Of a stretch of 55,746 nt of DNA, positions 1 to 6,535 are shown piece by piece (the stretch's first letter is position 1; the number at the start of each line of letters is the position of its first letter). The DNA is from Microcoleus sp. bin48.metabat.b7b8b9.023 (GTDB taxonomy: Bacteria > Cyanobacteriota > Cyanobacteriia > Cyanobacteriales > Microcoleaceae): positions 1 to 55,746 of the forward strand of contig NZ_JAAFKG010000052.1 of assembly GCF_013299185.1 (NCBI RefSeq), read 5' to 3'. The position numbers and the translations under genes were made by a program. The notes under the pieces are model-generated. The model was not told where the DNA came from, searched no databases, and saw nothing but the letters and a program-made list of their open reading frames with translations.

Positions 1-178
1 AGAATGGACTACTGGGTGATGTTGAGTCACCGAGATAATTGAGTATTTCTACTCATTTTTGTCTCGGATGATTCACTTTTCCCCCCTCAATCCCCCTATG
101 TGCCAGTTGGGGGTGCGGAATGTGGGTTTTAACTAGACGTATATCTATATTTGACATTTTTTTAAATAAATTACTGTA
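1..178. other. Non-coding flank
   Basis: No gene is supported here. There is a short C-rich stretch near 79-107 that resembles half of the C-run/G-run palindromic element seen complete at 49301-49402, and an AT-rich stretch near 145-175. Nothing else stands out. Confidence 0.5.
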
Positions 179-394
179 GGTTCGTAGTGAGGACTTTAGT
201 CCTTCTTATGGAAAGAACTAAACTCCTCACGACAAATATTCGTTAGGTTCGTAGTGAGGACTTTAGTCCTTCTTATTATGGAAAGGACTAAACTCCTCAC
301 TAAAAACATTGGTTAGGTTCGTAGTGAGGACTTTAGTCCTTCTTATTATTATGGAAAGGACTAAAGTCCTCACTACAAACATTCGCTAACTGGC
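179..394. repeat. Three tandem long hairpins (TAGTGAGGACTTTAGTCC type)
   Basis: Three direct copies begin near 179, 246 and 316. Each is an inverted repeat: GTAGTGAGGACTTTAGTCC pairs with GGACTAAAGTCCTCACTAC. The third copy has a perfect stem of about 21 bp; the first has decayed arms. The loops differ by whole TTA/TAT triplets: one, two, then three copies. The array lies just downstream of the end of the minus-strand tldE gene, so the transcript would fold there. It may act as a terminator or RNA-stabilising element, or simply be a dispersed repeat family. Confidence 0.85.
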
Positions 395-416
395 GGAGTC
401 ATGCGATAATTGCGAG

Positions 417-1763
417 TTACAAGCTATCAGTAACACTGGTGAAATTAAAAGCTTTCACCCGCACTCCGGGGACGACATTGCCGCCGTAACGTTTCGCCTC
501 GGTAACTGCATCGACATCGCGCAACATATCAGGTAAAACTTGATTGAAACGGAAATTTTTAATCGGATAAACAATCTTACCATTTTCAATCCAAAAAGTA
601 CCGTCGCGAGTCATGCCGGTTACTTCCGATGTTTTCGGATTGACGTAGTTGACATACCAAGCTCGACTGACGAAAATTCCGCGATCGGTTTGAGCGATTA
701 AATCTGCTAAACTTTGGTTGGAACCTGTCATCGCGATCGGGTAATAAGCACCTTTCGCTTCTTTGCCTTTTTGTGCCGCCCAGTAGCGGGAATAAGATAA
801 ACTTTGAGGAACACCATTTTTGATGATTTCCAAATAGCTATTGCTCAATCCGTCACCGAAGAAATTACCCGATCGCAACAAAGGATGATTCGGATCGCGC
901 TGTACCTGCACTAACTGGCTAAAAAGTTGTTCCCCAGCGCGGTTTCCAGCGGGTTTTCCGGCTGCATCTGCGATCGACATAAACGATCGCCCTTCATCCG
1001 CCGCCCGCGCATCCATACCCCAAACAATCCACGGTAGCAAATCCGCAAACGCAGCGCCATCAAAGATTACAGGATACACTCCCGGAGGGATTTCGCGGGG
1101 GTTGCGGGATGCGATCGCGCGATCGACAACTTGTGCTGCTAATCCCGATACTTGTAGTTGATTGATACCCCAAGCCGTGCTTTCCGTCCAGCTAGAACCG
1201 TCTCCGATGCGGGCTGTAAAGCCGAAATTCGCCTCCGTAGACTGGTTGCAGGCGCGGAGTCCGGTTGACGAGGCGATCGCATATAATGACGCCTCCGTGC
1301 TCAAAGTACCGGAAGCATCTGCACCTTCCTGAGAGGCGATCGCGCAAGCTTGTCGCACCAATTCTGCGCGGGCTAGAGGCGATACAGAGGCCGTTGCTTC
1401 ATCAAACGCGGGGGCGGGTAAATCGTAGGTTTGAGGGGGCAGCAAGGGCATCCATTCGGGGTCTGCGGGGGCAATTTTGGCTAATTCCTGCGATCGTTTG
1501 ACGGTTTGGGCGATCGCCTCTTCATCAAATTCGGTAACAGATGCAGAAGCGCTTTTATTACCGAAATAGCTAGTAACGTTGAGGCTAAATACAGTCTTGC
1601 TAATATTTTGGCTGATTTGATTTTCCGAGAATCGGGAAAGAGATTCTTCACCAGTATAGAGACTGACAAATACTGCCTCTGCTTCCGATTGTTTGACTGC
1701 TTTTTCTACCAAAGATAAAGCTCGATCTTCACTTAAAATTGTAGGCGATGTCGTTACTATCAT
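417..1763 (-). CDS. tldE: TldE/PmbA family metalloprotease-like protein
   Basis: A 448-residue protein of the TldD/PmbA (U62) family, the partner type that lacks the HExxxH metal motif. In characterised bacteria TldD and TldE form a cytosolic heterodimeric protease that degrades or matures small peptides such as microcin B17 and CcdA; in that complex TldD carries the zinc site and TldE is the non-catalytic half. The assignment rests on overall family resemblance (N-terminal alpha/beta part, then a glycine-rich C-terminal half containing SGNFFGDGLSNS and GMTRDGTFWIENGK, and an end reading VPGVRVKAFNFTSV) and on its place directly downstream of tldD on the same strand. ATG start at 1763. The gap to tldD is about 185 bp, unusually long, because it holds a duplicated tldD tail. 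Its native substrate in this organism is unknown. Confidence 0.85.
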   Translation of the reverse strand: MIVTTSPTILSEDRALSLVEKAVKQSEAEAVFVSLYTGEESLSRFSENQISQNISKTVFSLNVTSYFGNKSASASVTEFDEEAIAQTVKRSQELAKIAPADPEWMPLLPPQTYDLPAPAFDEATASVSPLARAELVRQACAIASQEGADASGTLSTEASLYAIASSTGLRACNQSTEANFGFTARIGDGSSWTESTAWGINQLQVSGLAAQVVDRAIASRNPREIPPGVYPVIFDGAAFADLLPWIVWGMDARAADEGRSFMSIADAAGKPAGNRAGEQLFSQLVQVQRDPNHPLLRSGNFFGDGLSNSYLEIIKNGVPQSLSYSRYWAAQKGKEAKGAYYPIAMTGSNQSLADLIAQTDRGIFVSRAWYVNYVNPKTSEVTGMTRDGTFWIENGKIVYPIKNFRFNQVLPDMLRDVDAVTEAKRYGGNVVPGVRVKAFNFTSVTDSL

Positions 1764-1774
1764 AAATCTCTCTT

Positions 1775-2010
1775 GTCTCTCTCTGTGTTCTCTGCGCCCT
1801 CTGTGGTTAAATCATTCCGAATTAAACCCTTCCCCCAATTTGAATATCTCTCACCCGCACCGGCGAACAAGCATGAGTCATTTAAATCATCCATCTCTGA
1901 ATTCTCTCTCTGTGTTCTCTGCGCCCTCTGCGGTTAAATCAATCCGAATTAAACCCTTCCCCCAATTTGAATATCCCTAACCCGCACCGGCACACAAGCA
2001 TGAGTCATTT
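1775..2010 (-). repeat. 127-bp tandem duplication covering the tldD 3' end
   Basis: The segment 1902-2010, which contains the last 20 codons of tldD and its stop, is repeated at about 1775-1883 with a constant offset of 127 bp. Read on the minus strand, the outer copy (1822-1881) still encodes MTHACSPVRVRDIQIGGRV followed by TAA, differing from the live tldD tail only by Ser for Val. The repeated block also includes a downstream CT-rich segment. The outer copy has no start or upstream coding region and is a relic. Confidence 0.9.
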
Positions 2011-3436
2011 GAGCAACCTGCATCGGCTCACCTTTACCACACATATTAGTACCACATTGTACCCGTTCCGAAGCAGGCCCGATCGCATCTACTTGATTCC
2101 AGAAATCAGTGCTCATCGAATGATAAGTTACATCCTTCAACATTCCCACAACTTTACCCTTTTCCACCTTCCAGAAAGCATCGCCACCGAATTGAAAATT
2201 GCGACGCTGCTGATCGATGGAAAAACTACCAACACCGTCAATTAAAATCCCATCTTCCGTATCAGCAATCATCTCATCCAAAGTAGCAGTATGACTGCCG
2301 CCATCCGGGCCCGGTTCCAATCCCAAATTAGGAATTCTCACCATCGGTACGCTAGACCAACTATCAGCGCAAGCAGAACCGTTGCTGCTGGCACGTCCGA
2401 GACGATAAGCTGTTTCTCTATCTGTCAGATAATCAACTAAAATTCCATCCTTGACAACGTACCAATCCTGGGATTTGACTCCTTCATCGTCGTAACCCAT
2501 TGTACCGCGGCCTGCCGGTTGAGTGCGATCGCACTTAAAGTTCACCCAAGGCGCAGCGTATTGCAGCTTATTCAATTTATCAGTAGTCGCAAAGCTCGTG
2601 CCTGCAAAATTAGATTCGTAGCCGTAAACTCGGTCTAATTCCGTGGGATGTCCGACGGATTCGTGGATTGTCAGAAACAAATTAGTCGGTTTAAGAATCA
2701 GGGATTTGCAAATACCAGCCGGAACCTTCGGTGCAGCAACTTTCTCAATCGCTTCCGCCGCAACTCTGTCTATTTGACTGAGCAAATCATCGGGATTAAT
2801 GTGTTCGTAACCGATATTTAGCGGCGGGCGTTCGTAACTGCGACTTTGGGCATCGCCGCCCGCAATTGCCGTACAGCCAAAACCCGGATAGCTGCGGTAG
2901 ATTGTTTGTGCGATTAGCGACCCTTCTGTGGACGCAAAAACCTTGTCTTCGCGGTTTGCCTGCAAAAAAGAATAAGCTTTTTTGATACCTTGTGAATCGT
3001 GGGCTAGCAGTCGCTCGTTGATGGTTAATAAAAGTTCGGCTTTGTCAGCAACGGGTACAGAAAACGGGTCAATTGCGATCGGAGTAATGTAAGTATCGAC
3101 ATATTTTTCGACAGGTACTAAGCGCACCGGTTCCTTTTGAGTCAAGCGACTACCTTTAGCGATTTCAACAGCCAAAGCGACGATTCTGGCAACCTCTGCG
3201 GGTGTTTTGCTGTGACTGGCGGCAAAGCCCCAAGCGCCGTCTAGCAGCACTCGCACGCCAAAACCGGAACTTACATTATCGGAGATATTGCTTAAAGAGC
3301 GATCGCGCGCATACAAACTTTGCCGTCGGTAAGTGCAAAAACGGACATCACCGTATTCGCAACCAGATTTCCGAATTAACTCTACAGCCAAATTTGCCAA
3401 CTCGTTAGCAGAAACTTTTGCGGTTAACAGTACCAT
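1949..3436 (-). CDS. tldD: TldD family zinc metalloprotease
   Basis: A 495-residue protein of the TldD branch of the U62 peptidase family. The zinc-binding HExxxH motif is present as HESVGH (His258, His263) followed by PTELDRVYGYE, which matches TldD rather than PmbA. The conserved end, a CGKGEP motif followed by QMTHACVPVRVRDIQIGG, is intact. It would be the catalytic half of a cytosolic TldD/TldE peptidase with the gene at 417-1763. ATG start at 3436, 44 bp after the end of the upstream minus-strand gene at 3481-5040, so the three could be co-transcribed. In the tail the live copy has Val where the duplicated relic at 1822-1881 has Ser. Confidence 0.92.
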   Translation of the reverse strand: MVLLTAKVSANELANLAVELIRKSGCEYGDVRFCTYRRQSLYARDRSLSNISDNVSSGFGVRVLLDGAWGFAASHSKTPAEVARIVALAVEIAKGSRLTQKEPVRLVPVEKYVDTYITPIAIDPFSVPVADKAELLLTINERLLAHDSQGIKKAYSFLQANREDKVFASTEGSLIAQTIYRSYPGFGCTAIAGGDAQSRSYERPPLNIGYEHINPDDLLSQIDRVAAEAIEKVAAPKVPAGICKSLILKPTNLFLTIHESVGHPTELDRVYGYESNFAGTSFATTDKLNKLQYAAPWVNFKCDRTQPAGRGTMGYDDEGVKSQDWYVVKDGILVDYLTDRETAYRLGRASSNGSACADSWSSVPMVRIPNLGLEPGPDGGSHTATLDEMIADTEDGILIDGVGSFSIDQQRRNFQFGGDAFWKVEKGKVVGMLKDVTYHSMSTDFWNQVDAIGPASERVQCGTNMCGKGEPMQVAQMTHACVPVRVRDIQIGGRV

Positions 3437-3480
3437 AGTTATTCGTCGTTCGTCGTTGGTTATCCATTATTATAGCGCTA

Positions 3481-5040
3481 CTATCGAAATATTTTCCTAA
3501 TCGACACGGCGACACCCAGCATTAACCAGCCAAATACTAAGCCAAACAGCAGACTCCACAGAATTGTCGCAGCAAAGGGATGTAGGGGGAGAGAAAAATC
3601 CGGTTGCCATTTAATCGGTGTCTCCTTCAGGAGAGGATAGGCGGCGGAGAAGATTTGGCCGCCCCCGATCGCAGTTCCGACAAAAAATATGATATTCTCA
3701 AGTTGGCGATCGCGCTTTTTCTCTTGTTCTTCATTTTGCTTGTCGATCGCCATTTGAGCTTTATCGCGTTCTTTCTGTGCGTCTTCCTTTTCCCTGTACA
3801 ATTGTATCTGTTCGCGATCGCGCTGACGTTCTCTTTCTTCCTTTTCGCGATCGAATTCCACCTGTTCAATTTCCACCATTCCCCGCAGAGTAGATATCGA
3901 CTGCTGGAACAAATCTTGACTAGCAATCAGATAATTCAAATCGATTTCAATTTGCCGCTGATACTTACCCTCAGCCAAATCCAGAAACCTCTGCCAAAAA
4001 TCCAGATTATCCCCTGGGATAGACAAACCTCTAATCTTTGTCAGCACATCACTATAATTTTCAGCATTAGTATCAATAGTATTTCTAAATTCCTGCAAAT
4101 AGCGCACTTGGTGAGAACAAGCAAGCATTTTAGTCCGAACTTCCGCCAGCAAATCCTTTAACTTCCGCAACTTAACTTGTCTATCTTGTTCCCTTTCGAT
4201 TTCACCAAATTTCGGCAAATTATTTTCCAAGTCGGCGACGATTTGCTGTGCTTGGCGATAGCTTTTTCGAGCTGCACCATACACAAATAAAATTTTAGCA
4301 CGATAACACAGCAGATTCATCAAATAAGAATTAAACTTTAGAGTTGCTTTATTCAAAGTTTCGGGATCTTTTTCCAACCATACTAGAATGTGACACCGTT
4401 TAGACGCATCATCTTCCCGGCTTTCATACTCAAAAATCGGACTCCCGAATAATATCCCTTGCGCGCGAAACTCCGGTGAAGCTGGCTGTTGACTGTGGAT
4501 AAAAGCTGTAACACATTCGTCAGCTAGCTTGCGACGAGTATCAAAAACTGCTGGTTCGGCGTACAACAATAAAGTTTGTCCCAGGGACGATTTAATTGAG
4601 TTTGGTAACAGACAACCTTGGGGATTTAATTGATTTAAGTCTGATACTTGGATTGTAGTATTTTTATAATAAAATGTTAAATCTGCGGTGTAAATATCGT
4701 GAATCCGCAGGGCATAAATAGAGCCATAAATTTTGGGATTATCTGGCTGAGTTATTGGCTGGAACTTCAGAGTTTTGCCATCGGGAATCAGCAGTTCGCG
4801 ATTATTGGGTTTTTCCTGTTCGCCTTGGGGATAATACTGTTTGTCTTTGTAACAAATCAGCTTTTCTCGGAGAGATTTTAGTTCGTTGCTGTTAAATTGT
4901 GTACCGACATTATCTGCTAGATTTTCCCACAGAAATTGAGCATTTTTGGCTGCTGCGCCGTAGCCTTCATCGGCATCATTCCGCAGGTGAAAAGGATAGA
5001 GAGTAATGCTGGGATTTTTAATTTTCGGTGGTTCGGTCAT
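3481..5040 (-). CDS. Coiled-coil protein with two C-terminal membrane helices
   Basis: I do not recognise a named family. The 519 residues show: a globular N-terminal half (about 1-220) opening ITLYPFHLRNDADEGYG; a helical middle; a highly charged coiled coil rich in Glu, Arg, Lys and Gln at about 375-448; then two hydrophobic segments at about 449-471 and 489-512, ending SIRKIF. No signal peptide is seen, so most of the protein should face the cytosol and be anchored at its C-terminus. The topology (soluble domain, long helix, two terminal membrane helices) recalls CorA-like proteins, but the GMN signature is absent. Upstream on the same strand, beyond the REP/RAYT block, lies a TPR-CHAT gene; a functional link is possible but only inferred. 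ATG at 5040. Confidence 0.75.
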   Translation of the reverse strand: MTEPPKIKNPSITLYPFHLRNDADEGYGAAAKNAQFLWENLADNVGTQFNSNELKSLREKLICYKDKQYYPQGEQEKPNNRELLIPDGKTLKFQPITQPDNPKIYGSIYALRIHDIYTADLTFYYKNTTIQVSDLNQLNPQGCLLPNSIKSSLGQTLLLYAEPAVFDTRRKLADECVTAFIHSQQPASPEFRAQGILFGSPIFEYESREDDASKRCHILVWLEKDPETLNKATLKFNSYLMNLLCYRAKILFVYGAARKSYRQAQQIVADLENNLPKFGEIEREQDRQVKLRKLKDLLAEVRTKMLACSHQVRYLQEFRNTIDTNAENYSDVLTKIRGLSIPGDNLDFWQRFLDLAEGKYQRQIEIDLNYLIASQDLFQQSISTLRGMVEIEQVEFDREKEERERQRDREQIQLYREKEDAQKERDKAQMAIDKQNEEQEKKRDRQLENIIFFVGTAIGGGQIFSAAYPLLKETPIKWQPDFSLPLHPFAATILWSLLFGLVFGWLMLGVAVSIRKIFR

Positions 5041-5084
5041 AATCGAATCCGGGATGAGACATGATGTTAATTCAATCTTAGTCC

Positions 5085-5340
5085 GCGAAGGCGGAGATTG
5101 TTTGTGTAGACGCGGTTTCTAACCGCCGGGGGCCTAATCGCCGGATTCCTCAATCTCCGAATACCCTCTTCGTCCGCGGAGGCGGAGATTGTTTGTGTAG
5201 ACGCGGTTTCTAACCGCCGGGGCTTAATCGCTAACCGCCGGGGCCTAATCGCCGGATTCCTCAATCTCCGAATACCCTCTTCGTCCGCGGAGGCGGACAT
5301 CGTTTGTGTAGACGCGGTTTCTAACCGCCGGGGGTCTGAA
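5085..5340 (-). repeat. REP-like palindrome cluster, left (minus orientation)
   Basis: Repeated units carry GTGTAGACGCGGTTTCTAACC followed by GCCGGGG (near 5104, 5194, 5305). Each begins with GTAG followed by an imperfect hairpin (CGGTT-loop-AACCG), the layout known for REP elements mobilised by RAYT transposases. Units are spaced by a second conserved block (GGAGGCGGAGATTG and CAATCTCCGAATACCCTC). The cluster lies in the opposite orientation to the copies next to the transposase. Confidence 0.85.
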
Positions 5341-5379
5341 TTGGGATATAATCATTATGATTTCATTGTGCCGTCAATC

Positions 5380-5601
5380 AATCCCGGCGGTTGAAACCGC
5401 GTCTACACAGACAAAACCCGGATGGTGCGCGGGTTGAAGATTTGACCCGGTGATTTTCAATCACCCGGCGGTTGAAACCGCGGCTACACAGACAAAACCC
5501 GGATGGTGCGCGGGTTGAAGATTTGACCCGGTGATTTTCAATCACCCGGCGGTTGAAACCGCGTCTACACAGACAAAACCCGGATGGTGCGCGGGTTGAA
5601 G
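5380..5601 (+). repeat. 81-bp tandem REP-like units upstream of the RAYT gene
   Basis: The core CCCGGCGGTTGAAACCGCG occurs at about 5383, 5464 and 5545, exactly 81 bp apart, followed each time by CTACACAGACAAAACCCGG and a GGTGCGCGGGTTGAAGA block. The core is the reverse complement of the left cluster's GTAG-hairpin unit. The last unit runs directly into the transposase gene. Confidence 0.9.
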
Positions 5602-5622
5602 AAAAATTTCATATTACGAGAA

Positions 5623-6180
5623 ATGAGAGACAATTTCACGCAGTTATATGTACACTATGTTTGGGCAACCTGGGATAGATTGCCTTTGATTACTCCCGAT
5701 ATTCAAGAAGCAATTTATGCGGTCATTATTGGAAAATGTAATAATTTAAAATGCACTGTAATTGCTGTTGGTGGGATAGAAGATCATGTACATTTGCTAG
5801 TCGGTTTTCCGTCAACTTTGACAATAGCTGAAATTATTAAGGAAGTTAAGGGTAGTTCTTCTCATTTAGTAACTCACGAACTTAAACCGGGTGTTTTTTT
5901 TAAATGGCAAGGTAGTTATGGGGCGTTTACGGTTAGTCGTGATGCGATCGACACTGTGGCTAACTATATCAGAAATCAGGCTGTTCACCACCGCCAAAAA
6001 TCAATGATTCCTGAATGGGAATGGGTTTCTGATCCTGCTTTCGCAGGTTCTAAAAATTTACGCGGTGGTTTTCAATCACCCGGCGGTTTTCAATCACCCG
6101 GCGGTTTTCAATCACCCGGCGGTTTTCAATCACCCGGCGGTTTTCAATCACCCGGCGGTTTTCAATCACCCGGCGGTTGA
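5623..6180 (+). CDS. REP-associated tyrosine transposase (RAYT, Y1/IS200-like)
   Basis: A single-domain HUH/Y1 transposase of the RAYT group, which cleaves and joins single-stranded REP hairpins. Visible catalytic features: the HUH pair in EDHVHLLVGFP (His55, His57) and the nucleophile Tyr115 in NYIRNQAVHH. The core MRDNFTQLYVHYVWATWDR to EWEWVSD is about 135 residues, normal for the family. I chose the ATG at 5623; an in-frame ATG at 5584 lies inside the upstream repeat and would add 13 residues written by repeat DNA. The C-terminus is abnormal: after about residue 147 it becomes six FQSPGG hexapeptides encoded by an 18-bp tandem repeat, and the stop codon is the TGA of the REP core. Both motifs are intact, so activity is plausible. 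Confidence 0.9.
   Translation: MRDNFTQLYVHYVWATWDRLPLITPDIQEAIYAVIIGKCNNLKCTVIAVGGIEDHVHLLVGFPSTLTIAEIIKEVKGSSSHLVTHELKPGVFFKWQGSYGAFTVSRDAIDTVANYIRNQAVHHRQKSMIPEWEWVSDPAFAGSKNLRGGFQSPGGFQSPGGFQSPGGFQSPGGFQSPGGFQSPGG
6065..6180 (+). repeat. 18-bp tandem repeat inside the RAYT 3' end
   Basis: Six or more head-to-tail copies of GGTTTTCAATCACCCGGC. The unit is part of the REP-flanking sequence (GATTTTCAATCACCCGGCGG) seen at 5452-5470 and 5533-5550. In frame with the transposase it encodes FQSPGG repeats. Slippage or repeated insertion at the REP boundary would explain it. Confidence 0.92.
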
Positions 6181-6535
6181 AACCGCGTCTACACAAACAA
6201 AACCCGGATGGTGCGCGGGTTGAAGATTCCAATCGGTGATTTCCCCCCATCCACCCGGCGGTTGAAACCGCGTCTACACAAACAAAACCCGGATGGTGCG
6301 CGGGTTGAAGATTCTACACAATGATTCATCATCTCCGAATACCCTCTTCGTCCGCGGAGGCGGACATCGTTTGTGTAGCCGCGGTTTCCAACCGCCGGGG
6401 GTCAATGATTTATCACCTCCGAATACCCTCTTCGTCCGCGGAGGCGGACATCGTTTGTGTAGCCGCGGTTTCTAACCGCCGGGGCCTTCTTCACCCACCG
6501 CCGGGGCCTTCTTCACCCACCGCCGGGGCCTCAAC
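6165..6535. repeat. REP-like palindrome cluster, right (both orientations)
   Basis: Plus-orientation units lie at about 6171-6225 and 6255-6310 (CGGCGGTTGAAACCGCG, CTACACAAACAAAACCCGG). From about 6327 the orientation flips: two near-identical units of about 80 bp contain CCTCTTCGTCCGCGGAGGCG and GTGTAGCCGCGGTTT. The block closes with two copies of CCGCCGGGGCCTTCTTCACC at about 6477-6520, which form the end of the next minus-strand gene. Confidence 0.88.

Noticed and set aside
5067..5300. Minus-strand 77-codon frame with repeated peptides
   Set aside because: Encoded wholly by REP units; no start signal and no non-repeat part.
6065..6180. Possible CRISPR-like array
   Set aside because: Units are head-to-tail 18-mers with no spacers and no cas genes nearby.
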